64,000 bases of DNA from Adenophora triphylla var. japonica (Eukaryota > Streptophyta > Magnoliopsida > Asterales > Campanulaceae), in contig JAFEMH010002090.1 of assembly GCA_022495995.1 (NCBI GenBank), positions 62,001 to 126,000 of the forward strand. Reading direction: 5' to 3'. How positions within the stretch are numbered: the stretch's first letter is position 1; every line of letters starts with the position of its first letter. Shown piece after piece: positions 11,151 to 21,803 of this stretch. Position numbers and translations under genes: made by a program. The notes beneath the pieces are model-generated. The model saw nothing but the letters and a program-made list of their open reading frames with translations, was not told where the DNA came from and searched no databases.

Positions 11151-11515
11151 TTTCAATGATGTATTACTTTTAATTAAGTATGAAGTATTTTTTTTAATAA
11201 TAATTATTGTTATTTTTCATATTTATTTAATTGCAATTAAAAATAATAATTAAGTAGGATAGTTTTTTTAATTATAAATGATAATAATAATAATTATTAT
11301 TTTACTAATCATAAAAATAAAGAATATAAAATAAAATAAAAGTAATGGGTATAGGATGATGAGTTGGAAGGGTGTTGAAAAAATATGGATATTGAAATTA
11401 TTATATGGGTTAAAAATTGAATAGGATGTTGAATAATTAGGTGAAAGAAAGAGAAGATGATATCGTGTGTTAAAGGGTGTTGAAACAGACTTGTATTGTA
11501 TTGTAGATGGCCTAA

Positions 11516-11800
11516 CACAACTTGGCAGCACCCTACAAGGCTACAACACACTTCACCTCTCTATTTCCTGCAAAAATTAAAGACTAAAAACCATCTTCTC
11601 TGCACAAAAAGCTTTCACTATACCTTTCCCCCCCCCACACACACACACCACAAAAGCTTATTAAACCAAAACCAACAAACCCAAATCTAATTAGAGCCAT
11701 CTCTCTCTCTCTCTCTCTCTTTCTCTCTCACTCACACACACACACACACAGAGTACACACACACGCATACATACAGAACACACACTTTCTCTCTGAAAAA
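11516..11800 (+). promoter_or_regulatory. Proximal promoter and 5' leader of the GRF gene
   Basis: Host sequence between the Harbinger-like element and the GRF start codon. It contains a run of C (11630-11638), a CT microsatellite (11699-11730) and a CA microsatellite (11732-11765), common in plant 5' leaders. No convincing TATA box lies between 11516 and 11700, so transcription start signals may be further upstream, inside the inserted element. Confidence 0.55.
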
Positions 11801-11976
11801 ATGGACTTCCATCTGAAGGAATGGAGAGACCAGCAGCATGAGTCAGACTCTGTAAGGTTACCAAGACTTCATATTCAACATAACCAACACCAACCCTCAC
11901 CTGATAATTCCTCTTCCTCCCCTGCACTTCCTCTGTTTTCACCTGAACCTACTCCCACCAAACTGTCTGCAGCATT
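11801..11976 (+). CDS. GRF: GRF exon 1, part upstream of the insertion
   Basis: It starts at ATG 11801 with MDFHLKEWRDQQ, the N-terminus typical of GRF3/GRF4-type proteins, followed by a Ser/Pro-rich linker with LPLFSPEP and TKLSAAF. The last five bases, GCATT (11972-11976), are one copy of the target duplication. Without the insertion the frame continues at 42151 with Pro-Pro-Asp-Ser-Ser-Ser. Confidence 0.9.
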
Positions 11977-12913
11977 TGTTACACAAGGGTGTACAATTAC
12001 AGAAAATTAATACAATATAAATTGATAAAAACAGAAAATACAAAAGGAGAAGTCTTGAATTTGCTGCACGAGCTCAATGAAATCACTGTCTCCTTAAGAC
12101 ATATTCGATCCCTCATCGAGTGTGCTTGAGTTTTTCTTGGATCGCTTGTCTCCCAGGATAGAACGTGCGGACCGGGGGCACTCTGCACCTAAGTTCCCGA
12201 CGAGTTGAATTGCGCTTGAACAATATCACCTCTTCTTCTATATGCAAGCTAAGAGGCCAAGGAAGAATGATTAACAATATGCAACCAAAGAAAGATGGAG
12301 GAAGATTGCTGGAAAAAAGTGTTTTCTTTTCTTGGGTGTTTGTTTCAAACTTTATCAAAAGTTCTACCAAGTGTTTTTATTTGTTGTTAACAAACAACAA
12401 TATATACATGTTCAAAAACCAAGATCAAAACTGAATTAATATGATTAAATTAAGTAATAAATAACATTATTACGAAATTAATCATCCATTAATCAGAAAA
12501 TATTAGCCATAATGATTTTCCGTTTCAATTTTCACATTTAATACTTGGCTGTTACATGTCTGCCCAGGATCTGCTCGGCCGAGTCTTATAGCCTGCTCGG
12601 CCGAGCAAGGCTCTGCTCGGCCGAGCAGAGCAAGGTAGTCCAGAAACTTGGGACCTTCTGCCTTGCTCTGCTCGGCCGAGTCAACAACCCGCTCGGTCGA
12701 GCACCTCAGTAAAGTTCAAAACCAATTTTGATTTACAAAATCAAAATTTATTTTGCCAAATCCTTTGAGCATTTATATTTAATTCATCCAAAACCCATTT
12801 TGGACAATTAAATATTTTATTTTCACAAACACAAACCACTTAAGTAATTTGACAAAATTATCCTTTAGAAATTAACCCATTAATTTCCTTCAAACACACT
12901 ATTTTTTCCAACA
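11977..12913 (-). repeat. Copia-A 3' LTR (left)
   Basis: 937 bp, bounded by TG...CA on both strands. It carries five copies of a CTCGGCCGAG-type palindrome (12574-12702). In element orientation these lie upstream of a TATA-like ATGTATATATT (minus strand around 12399-12410). The segment CTTAAGACATAT near 12093-12105 also belongs to it (see the primer-site entry for the right LTR). Confidence 0.93.
12574..12702. promoter_or_regulatory. Cluster of five CTCGGCCGAG palindromes in the Copia-A LTR
   Basis: Copies at 12574-12583, 12595-12606, 12615-12626, 12671-12680 and a variant, GCTCGGTCGAGC, at 12691-12702. The perfect 12-mer is GCTCGGCCGAGC. The right LTR carries a matching but diverged cluster at about 16931-17080. 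The function is unknown; the position in U3 suggests a transcriptional role. Confidence 0.8.
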
Positions 12914-13425
12914 ATCCCCCACATGAAGGAAATTCATGAGGATAGGTGATAAAGTCCGGCAGTCGAAAACCTGCATAGGATAGGTAGGGGTTTGCCCTTT
13001 GAACCATCCCTTATAAAAGCATATTTACTCTACTCGCTAATCAGTAGATGCGATGTCCTTGAACTGCTAGCTTTTTGTGTAGCCGATCATATACTTTACA
13101 CAGGTATCTCCCTAATACAATTCAGCTCTTATAGCTGTGTCCATTCATGGCCCTGGATCACAATGTCTGGTTCTGTGAGAAGGTCTAAGAATTGAGCCTC
13201 ACACAATTCTTCTCGAAGCGGCCTCTACTTCTTTCTCACATAGGTGATTCTTTTAAGTAAACCATTTTACTTCTCATGAGAATCATTAAAAGCCGTAGGC
13301 TTAACCTCATTTATCTCGGGATGTCACTTTAAGGAATGAGTATGGGTTGACCCCCACAGTGACGCTACAAGTCTATTAACAGTTAGGTTGTCCCTTTGAA
13401 CCTAGATCTTGGGATCTCTAGTCAA
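12914..13425 (-). other. Copia-A 3' non-coding region and polypurine tract
   Basis: Between the pol stop and the 3' LTR. The plus-strand sequence next to the LTR is ATCCCCCACATGAAGG, i.e. a purine-rich tract in element orientation. Parts resemble the equivalent region of Copia-B (18012-18550), showing that the two are related families. No gene is seen. Confidence 0.7.
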
Positions 13426-16251
13426 CTAGGTTGGGTTTTCCGCCGCGTTTAACTTCTCAAGAGGCTTTAAACCCATTCCCAACGTCAACCTTGCAACTAT
13501 CTCTTTACTTAACCCTTTGGTTAGCGGATCCGCCAAATTATCTTTTGACCTCACATAGTCAATAGATATGGTGCCAGTTGCAAGTAGTTGTTTAATGGTA
13601 TTATGTCTTCGACGTATATGTCTAGACTTACCATTATATATATGACTTTGTGCCCTTCCAATCACAGATTGGCTATCGCAATGTACACTAATTGCGGGCA
13701 CGGGCTTTTCCCATCTTGGAATATCTTCTAGAAATTGGCGTAGCCATTTGGCTTCTGCACCACATTTATCTAGTGCTATAAACTCAGATTCCATGGTTGA
13801 TCTGGCTATAACAGTTTGCTTAGAAGATTTCCATGATATAGTTGCACCTGCTAACATGAATAAATATCCACTTGTAGACCTTGAGTCTTTGATATCCGAT
13901 ATCCAATTAGCATCACTATATCCTTCTATCACAGCTGGATGTCTAGTGTAATGTAATCCAAAATCACGAGTATATCTTAAGTACCTTAGTACTCTTACTA
14001 TACCCTTCCAATGATTTGTTCCAGGATTACTTGTATATCGGCTTAACATGCTAACCGTATAAGCAATATCCGGCCTAGTACAACTCATCAAGTACATTAG
14101 ACTTTCAATAACTCTTGAATACTCTAATTGAGACACCGGTTCATCTCTATTCTTTGATAGATGAAGATTCGGGTCTATTGGAGTACTCACTATTCCATTG
14201 TCATCCTTGCTAAATTTCTCAAGAATTTTATCCACATAATGAGATTGACTTAACACAAGTCCGTTGGATATTCTAGAAATTTTAACTCCAAGGATTACAT
14301 CCGCAAGTCCCATATCTTTCATGTCAAATTTTGAATTCAACATGTCTTTCGTGGATTTGATCATCTTATCACAACTCCCTATGATAAGCATGTCGTCTAC
14401 ATAAAGACACAAAATGACATAGCCATTTTTCATGGTTTTAGTATAGACACATTTGTCACACTCGTTTATTTTAAATCCACTTTGCATCATAGCATTATCA
14501 AATTTCTGATGCCACTATTTTGGTGCTTGTTTCAAGCCATACAATGACTTTACTAATTTGCACACCTTCTTTTCTTGTCCATGTGCAACAAACCCCTCGG
14601 GTTGTTCCATGTAAATCTCCTCTTCTAAATCTCCATTTAGAAAGGCTGTTTTTACATCCATTTAATGTATTTCAAGATTTCTCAATGCGGCAATTGCAAG
14701 TACAACTCTTATTGACGTTTTACAATCAACTTTAAACTTTGGAATAGAATTTGCTTTTGTCAAACAACGTATAGAATCAAAATTAACATGACCAAGTCTA
14801 CCATGCCACAAATTAGATGACTCAAGCAAGTAAACGGAAGAGATATTCATATCATTAGCTTTCGCCTTAACAACCATTACACTTAGCTTAAACAGTCCAT
14901 CATTGACATAACCTTTGCCTACAAACATTCCACTCTTAGACAAAGTGACTACATTGGAATCAAACACAATACGAAAACCATGCTTTATCAAAAGCGATCC
15001 GGACACCAAGTTCTTCCGAATGTCGGGCACATAAAGCACGTTGTTGAGAGTCAACTCCTTCCCGGATGTCATCTTCAAAACCACTTTTCCTTCTCCTTTG
15101 ATCTCGGAGGTGGCTGAATTCCCCATGAATAGCTTCTCGCCATCCTTAGCAACAAAGGTACTAAACATGTCTCTATTGGAGCACACATGTCTAGTAGCGC
15201 CGGTGTCAATCCACCATTGATTTGGGTTTGAACCTACCAAATTCACCTCGGAAATCACAGCTGCGAGGTGCATCTCGGACACGTCTCTAGCAATGCCTTC
15301 CACCATGTTTGCCTCTCGAGCCTTCTTTGGCAACTTGCAAGCATGAGCCTTGTGGCCTTCACCGCCACAATTGTAACAAGTTCCTACGAACTTCTTCTTG
15401 GAAACACCACCTTTTGGTCCCAAATGGGAATTCTTGGAAGTTGTCACAACCTTCCCTTTTCCCTTTCCAAACCTTTTACCTTTGGAGCTTTCACCATGCT
15501 CCACCACATTGGCCTTAGCTACACTAGAAACAAACTTGTTTTCAGCAACTCTATTGTTCTCTTCAATACTCAATCGAAGGATTATTCCTTCCACATCCAT
15601 TTCCTTTCGCTTATGCTTAAGGTAGTTCTTGAAATCATTCCAAGATGGAGGCAATTTTTCAATGATTGCAGCCACTTGGAAGCTTTCACTTTTAACCATA
15701 CATTCGGCATGAATCTCGTGCAAGATAGTTTGAAACTCATCCACTTGAGATTTCACACTCTTGTTGTCCACCATCTTAAAATCAAGGAAACGGGCAACAA
15801 TGAACTTCTTTGTTCCCGCATCCTCAATTTTATATTTGTGGTCCAACGACCCCCACAATTCCTTTGCAGATTTCTTCTCATTAAACATGTTATAGAGAGA
15901 ATCTGAAAGTGAATTAAGGACATAATTTCTGCACAAGTACTCCCCATGCTTCCATGTTTCAACCGCAGCCAAGGTTGTAACATCCGTTTCTCCTTCACTC
16001 ACCTTTGGCATATCATCTTTCAGATATTTTGCCAAGTGCAAGGTAGTGAGGTAGAAAAGCATCTTTTGTTTCCAACGCTTAAAGTCGTGGCCAACAAACT
16101 TCTCGGGTTTTTCCGCATGAGGGGTCGGGATATGGATTGTATGAGGATTAGTCACAGTTGTAGAGCCACTTCCGTTTCCAGTTTGGGGATTAGTTTGGGG
16201 TCCAGTTTGGGATCCAACTTGGGTTTCCACGTTGTTGTTGTTCGTCGCCAT
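13426..16251 (-). pseudogene. Copia-A gag-pol remnant lacking integrase
   Basis: Starting at ATG 16251 (minus) it encodes a gag domain (FKRWKQKMLFYLTTL, FKNYLKHKRKEM), a CCHC zinc knuckle (CYNCGGEGHKAHAC), an aspartic protease with DTGA and a gag-pre-integrase piece (LWHGRLGHVN). Near 14720-14730 the frame passes straight from this piece into the middle of reverse transcriptase, so the integrase core and the start of the reverse transcriptase are deleted without loss of frame. Stops follow at 14662-14664 and 14515-14517. From 14490 downwards the reverse transcriptase (YVDDML) and RNase H (ADPLTKG) are open to the stop at 13426. The element could not integrate by itself. Confidence 0.92.
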
Positions 16252-16320
16252 CCAAAACACAACAACTAATTTAGTATTTTCTGGTTTTTCAAAACTTTAA
16301 TCGACACTCATTCGATTAGG

Positions 16321-16334
16321 ATATGTCTTAAGAT
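16321..16334 (-). promoter_or_regulatory. Copia-A primer-site region complementary to its own LTR
   Basis: In element orientation the two bases AT follow the 5' LTR, then CTTAAGACATAT (16332-16321). The usual TGGTATCAGAGC initiator-Met site is absent. The same 12 bases lie in the LTR on the opposite strand (plus 16451-16462), so the RNA can pair with itself. A second block, GAGTGT, extends the match after a short gap. Read as a possible self-priming site; pairing is seen, priming is inferred. Confidence 0.6.
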
Positions 16335-17150
16335 TGTTACACAAGGGTGTACAATTACAGAAAATTAATACAATATAAATTGATAAAAACAGAAAATACA
16401 AAAGGAGAAGTCTTGAATTTGCTGCACGAGCCCAATGAAATCACTGTCTCCTTAAGACATATTCGATCCCTCACCGAGTGTGCTTGAGTTTTTCTTGGAT
16501 CGCTTGTCTCCCAGGATAGAATGTGCGGACTGGGGGCACTTTGCACCTAAGTTCCCGGCGTGTTGAATTGCGCTTGAACAATATCACCTCTTCTTCTATA
16601 TGCAAGCTAAGAGGCCAAGGAAGAATGATTGACAATATGCAACCAAAGAAAGATGGAGGAAGATTGCTGGAGAAAAGTGTTTTCTTTTCTTGGGTGTTTG
16701 TTTCAAACTTTATCAAAAGTTCTACTAAGCGTTTTTATTTGTTGTTAACAAACAACAATATATACATGTTCAAAAACCAAGATCAAAACTGAATTAATAT
16801 GATTAAATTAAGTAATAAATAACATTATTACGAAATTAATCATCCATTAATCAGAAAATATTAGCCATAAAGATTTTCCGTTTCAATTTTCACATTTAAT
16901 ACTTGATCTACATGTCTCGCCGGTGATCTCGCTTCGGCCGAGTCTTATAGCCTGCTCAGCTGAGCAAGGCTCTGCTCGGCCGAGCAAGGCATATGCCTCG
17001 GCCGAGCAAGGTAGTCCAGAAACTTGGGACCTTCTGCCTTGCTCTGCTCGGCCGAGTCAACAACCCGCTCGGCCGAGAACCTCAGTAAAGTTCAAAACCA
17101 ATTTTGATTTACAAAATCAAAATATATTTTGCCAAATCCTTTGAGCATTT
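16335..17150 (-). repeat. Copia-A 5' LTR (right), part before the Copia-B insertion
   Basis: It starts TGTTACACAAGG at 16335 and runs colinear with the left LTR until TTTGAGCATTT, where Copia-B begins. CATTT (17146-17150) is one target copy. The palindrome cluster here includes GCTCAGCTGAGC (16954-16965) in place of GCTCGGCCGAGC. Confidence 0.93.
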
Positions 17151-18011
17151 TGTTGGACTTTGGTAGGCTTCTCAAGAACTTAACTGAAAACTTAACAGAA
17201 AAAATAACGGAGATTGGAAAAACTATGAGACAAGTCGAGTCTTGTATTATATACAATCTCCGTAAGAAGTTATTGCCCCGCACAGGTGCTTACGGTTTCA
17301 ATGGCAATCTTCTAGTAAGATAAAACGACTTTTAAGTATATGATAGGAGCACTCCAAATCAAATACTCTAACGAACAACACTATGTTTGAAACTTTGGAC
17401 TTTAAAGGATTTTATGCAACAAAATGCTAATGATTTGGGTATGTTTTTCTATCTTACTAGAGGGTAGGAAGGCTCAAAATGACTGTATATATGAATTAAA
17501 ATTCGGAGGGGAAGTATATAAAGAGAGTCAAAGGGTTTTGTGGCTTTTCCCTTGAAAAGTCACAACTTTTCGGGTATAACAGCACTTGCACGGCCATGTC
17601 CAATTAACTGCACGGCCGTGCAAGGAAATATGCACGGTCGAGTTCATGGCTCTGCACGGTCGAGTGGCAAGGCAAGACACGGTGCACGGCCGTGTCCTAG
17701 GCACTTGCACGGCCGTGCAGAAGCTTCTTCAGCCTGCTCGACATCCCTTTAGCCACAACAAGTTCAAACCAATTTTGGGACCAACCCAAATCAAACTTTG
17801 ACCCAATAAACAACTCTCGTTAAGTTACAAATCATTTGTCATTAATTTCTCATTCACCCGGAAATGGTTTTGAGACAATAAATGAGTTTCATAATCTACA
17901 CTAAATGTAGAATACATTTTTGTAACTTACTTCGTTAACAAATAACGAATTTTCGTTAGAAAGTTAGGTCAACGACAAGTCAAACTTAACTTTCGTTACC
18001 CATTTCCAACA
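17151..18011 (-). repeat. Copia-B 3' LTR (left)
   Basis: 861 bp. It contains a cluster of six TGCACGGCCGTGCA-type units at 17588-17719 (perfect at 17609-17622 and 17706-17719), and a TATA-like TATATA at 17515-17520, which in element orientation is downstream of the cluster. The segment CGTAAGAAGTTATT is at 17261-17274. Confidence 0.93.
17588..17719. promoter_or_regulatory. Cluster of TGCACGGCCGTGCA palindromes in the Copia-B LTR
   Basis: Six units in about 130 bp, two of them perfect palindromes and the rest with one or two changes (TGCACGGTCGAG, TGCACGGCCATG, TGCACGGCCGTGTC). The right LTR has the same cluster at about 41579-41709. Confidence 0.8.
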
Positions 18012-18552
18012 ATCCCCCACATGAATGACAATTAATGCATGAATGCAATTTCGTCCAAAGTTTCGGCGAACTATTATTACATCGGGATAGATAGCTTGTG
18101 GCCTTGAATCTTCCCTAGTGAAATATTATCGGATATACTAGCCATTTGGTAGCGAGTCGCTTTGAACCAGTGACTGTCGGATGTATACCAAGACAATAAT
18201 ACTCACATAATAACAGCTCTAACAATTGTTGTTCTCACGTTTTGTCCATTTCGGCCTTGGACCCTATCTCATTCATAAGCGTTACATTTAGAGGCGGCCT
18301 AATTACCTCTCGCTTATATAGGTGATTCTCACTATAAGGAGTATCATGCACTACTCCACCCGTAGGTATAGAAATCATTAAAAGTTTTCTCAACTTATCC
18401 TTACCACTACTGCATGTGCTTGTACTTGGATGTTCTGGGAATGAGTATTTAACATCTCTAAGTTAATAAACCGAGTTGTTGTTTCCAAGTAACTCTACTA
18501 GAACTTATAACTTGGTTGTCTCATTGAACCAAGGGCATGGGATCTCCATTTC
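18012..18552 (-). other. Copia-B 3' non-coding region and polypurine tract
   Basis: It begins ATCCCCCACATGAATG next to the LTR (purine tract on the minus strand). It resembles the same region of Copia-A in places, such as the GGTTGTC...TTGAACC...GGGATCTC pattern. No gene is seen. Confidence 0.7.
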
Positions 18553-20392
18553 TCAAGGTTGAGTGTCCGCTATAAGTCCTTTTGTTGTGGGTTTTAAACC
18601 CATTCCCCTTAACGGTTTATACAGTTGATCTCGATTTATACCTTTGGTAAACGGATCCGCTAAGTTATCACATGACTTTACATAATCAATAGTGATAACG
18701 CCATTCTTGATCAACTGTCTAATGGTATTGTGTCTATGACGAATATGTCTAGACTTACCATTGTACATACTATTCTATGCTCTTCCAATTGCTGATTGAC
18801 TATCACAATGTATTAGTACAGCAGGCTCAGGTTTGCTCCAACAAGGAATATCCTCCAGGAAGTTCTTAAGCCATTCTGCTTCTTCCCCAGCTTTATCTAA
18901 AGCGATAAACTCAGACTCCATCGTGGATCTGGCTATACATGTCTGTTTGGTGGATTTCCATGACACTGCTCCTCCACCTATTGTGAACACATATCCACTC
19001 GTGGAGTTAGAGTCTTTTGTGTCTGATATCCAATTGGCATCACAGTATCCTTCTAATACTGCTGGATATTTCTTGTAAAGTATCCCATGTTTTAATGTAT
19101 ACTTTAAATATCTTAGTACTCTCTTAGCGCTTTCCAATGATCAGTACTAGGATTACTTGTGAACCTACTTAGTTTGCTCACTGAATATGCAATGTTTGGA
19201 CGTGTACAATTCATTAAGTACATCAGACTACCAATTATTCTTGCATATTCCAGTTGAGAAACTGGTTCCCCTTTGTTCTTGGCTAAATGTAGAGCCAAGT
19301 CTACCGGTGTCTTAGCCGGAGGGTCATCAAAGACATTGAATTTCCGAAGAACATTCTCTAGGTAATGGGATTGTGAAAGAACTAATCCTTCAGATGTTCT
19401 AGAGATCTTTATCCCTAATATTACATCAGCTAATCCCATGTCTTTCATGTCAAAGTTCTTCTTTAACATGCCTTTGGTATTCATGATCAAATCATGACTA
19501 CTTCCCATTATGAGCATATCATCTACGTAAAGACAAACTATTACAAATGATTCAAATGTTCCTTTGATGTAGACACATTTGTCACATTCATTAATCTTGA
19601 ATCCATTTGATAACATAGTTCGGTCAAACTTTTCATGCCATTGCTTGGGTGCTTGTTTTAGTCCATACAAGGACTTTACGAGTTTACACACCTTTCTTTC
19701 TTTACCAGGAACTGCGAACCCTTCAGGTTGTTCCATGTAAATTTCTTCATCAAGTTCTCCATTTAGGAAAGCAGTCTTCACATCCATTTGGTGTATCTCA
19801 AGATTATGCACTGCTCCAATAGCTATGAGAACACGAATAGATGTGATCCTTGTGACAGGGGAGTATGTGTCGAAGAAATCATATCCCTCTTTTTGTCTAA
19901 AGCCTTTGGCAACTAGCCTAGCTTTGTACTTATCGACTGATCCATCCGCCTTATACTTCCTTTTAAGGATCCATTTGTATCCTAATGGTTTGCAACCTGG
20001 AGGGAGATCAACTAATTCCCAAGTATTGTTGAGCATTATGGATTCTATTTCACTGTTAATAACCTCTTTCCAGAACGAACTATCCGGACCGGATAAAGCT
20101 TCTTTAACAGTTGCTGGTTCGTTTTCTAACATGTAAGATAGAAAATCAGGACCAAAAGACTTTTCCACTCTTGCCCTTTTGCTACGTCTCGGTTCTTCAT
20201 CTTCTATTTGAGAAGGATAGATTGTAGATTCATATGTTCTCTTATTAGAGCCTATATCTTTCCTGTCCTTAGCCGGAAAGATGTTTTCAAAGAATACCGC
20301 ATTTCTTGATTCTATAGTAGTTTCTACATGCATATCAGGAATGTCCGATTTGTGCACTATAAAGCGATAGGCACTACTATTATTGGCATATC
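18553..20392 (-). pseudogene. Copia-B pol, reverse transcriptase and RNase H part
   Basis: Continuation of the integrase part at 38953-41103 after the Tat-A insertion. The reverse transcriptase is well preserved ([42 protein letters not shown]), followed by RNase H (ISWK-type [30 protein letters not shown]) to the stop at 18553. Damage: one frameshift near 19115-19137 and a stop at 18775-18777 where Gln is expected. The start beyond 20392 reads into the Tat-A LTR and is not part of this gene. Confidence 0.92.
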
Positions 20393-20586
20393 TGTAAGTA
20401 CCCCAATCTGGATCACTCCCTTTCAAACACCCGGGAAACACCGCAGACTCATCCACGCAGTCTCAGAGACCTCTCCCACTCAAAACCCTCTCAAACCCCC
20501 AACCAAACCAAGGGAGGAGCCCTCCTGGGATAAAAAGGGACAAAAGGACCTTTCGGGAATTTTCAGGAAACTGGAAAAGCAATATA

Positions 20587-20836
20587 GGTCCGTACGGACC
20601 TCTTTGTTTCCATAATTACTGAATCCCCTTAAAGTCCACAATATTCCCTCAAATCCCGGAGAAATGATTACCCTAAATGCAGACTTGGTCCGTACGGACC
20701 TCTTTGCATGTCAAGATGGTCCGTACGGACCTCTTTATGAGGGACATCATCATTTCCGAGAATATTCACCATCATTGCATATTCCCTCAAATCGAGGAAA
20801 ACCAAAATCTGGATAACCAGGAGGTCCGTACGGACC
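20587..20836 (+). promoter_or_regulatory. Four GGTCCGTACGGACC palindromes upstream of the Tat-A TATA box
   Basis: Exact 14-bp palindromes at 20587-20600, 20687-20700, 20718-20731 and 20823-20836. The same four are in the 3' LTR at 37765, 37865, 37896 and 38003. The last copy lies 21 bp upstream of TATAAATA. The even placement in U3 looks like a promoter module; which protein binds is unknown. Confidence 0.8.
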
Positions 20837-20857
20837 TCTTTGCACCAAATCTGAGAC

Positions 20858-20865
20858 TATAAATA
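20858..20865 (+). promoter_or_regulatory. TATA box of the Tat-A LTR promoter
   Basis: TATAAATA within CTATAAATAGAGGG; identical copy at 38038-38045 in the 3' LTR. It would drive the genomic RNA of Tat-A. Confidence 0.8.
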
Positions 20866-21784
20866 GAGGGCTCCCCCTCCTCATTTTTTCACACTTCCCA
20901 CTTCTCTCTTCCTCCCTAAGCCTTCTGGCTCCCCCTCTAAGACCTTTCGAGGCATTCCCGGCCCCTTCGGATCCTTCCGAGGCCTTCCGAGCCCCCTCGA
21001 GGTGCTCCGAAGCCTCTCCGAGCGCTCCCGAGACGCTCCCGCGCTGCCCCGAGGCACTCTCGAGGTACTCTGAGGCCCCTCGTGGTACTCAGGAGGCCTT
21101 GCACAGTCTTTCCACGGTGTCCCGGCTCTTTCAGGAGTCAAACCGAGCGATCCCAAACCACGCCGAAACTCTGCCCGAGTGACTCCTGCCACCACAACGC
21201 ACGCCGAACCTCTGCCCGAGTGATCCCGACGATCCCCACGCACGCCGAACCTCTGCCCGAACGCAGCCTACAACCTCAACTCACGCCGAAACGCTGTCCG
21301 CGGACAACCGGCATCCCCGAAGCAATCCGGAACGCTACTCCGACCTCAAACACTATTCCCCTGCGGAAGACAGACACGAACCAACATTGGTAAGGCTTCC
21401 TTCCTCTACTATTTCAATACATTTCAATACAATGTAGACATCCGATACAGCATGCATTTTTAAAAGCACACACACACACACACAACTTTTTAAAGGATAT
21501 TAGGGGTATCCGAAAGACTCGTTTTACGAGGCTACTCGGGTGAGCTCTAATATTCTAATATTCTCTTCCCGAGGAGTCATCTGACCTCCGAACTCAAAAT
21601 CTCATCACACAAAAACAGTTTAAAATTTATCTTTAAACTGATGCCCTTTTTCAATGTTTTGGGCTTAATAAAAACGGCGTGGCGACTCTACAAAATGCGA
21701 AAGCAAAACGGCGAGACACCTCCAACGCGAAAGAATGCCAGATGCCGGGGCCGCGAGGCCTTCTCGGATCCGGGTAATTTCAGT

Positions 21785-21803
21785 TGGCGACTCCGCTGGG
21801 GAC
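21785..21803 (+). promoter_or_regulatory. Tat-A primer-binding site (tRNA-Arg type)
   Basis: TGGCGACTCCGCTGGGGAC begins two bases after the LTR end. Ogre-type elements are reported to use a tRNA-Arg with this complement. The first 9 bases also occur inside the LTR at 21680-21688. Confidence 0.85.

Larger units (their letters stand above)
9189..11512 (+). mobile_element. PIF/Harbinger-like element carrying only ORF1
   Basis: The left end reads GACCAAATATAAT and the right end, on the minus strand, GGCCATCTACAAT, an imperfect terminal inverted repeat. Both are flanked by TAA (9186-9188 and 11513-11515), the 3-bp duplication typical of PIF/Harbinger. The interior holds a broken Myb/SANT-type ORF1 (9993-11150) and no DDE transposase. 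At 2324 bp it is shorter than an autonomous element, so it would depend on transposase supplied elsewhere. Boundaries are inferred from the ends and target copy. Confidence 0.65.
20393..21782 (+). repeat. Tat-A 5' LTR
   Basis: 1390 bp. It has four GGTCCGTACGGACC palindromes, each followed by TCTTTG or TCTTT (20587, 20687, 20718, 20823), then a TATA box (20858-20865), then a C-rich leader with CGAGG-type low-order repeats, a CA run near 21469-21483 and, near the end, the block AAAACGGCGTGGCGACTC. Confidence 0.94.

Noticed and set aside
12113..12434. Short frames inside the Copia-A LTR
   Set aside because: They lie in untranslated LTR sequence and appear in both LTRs; no domain.
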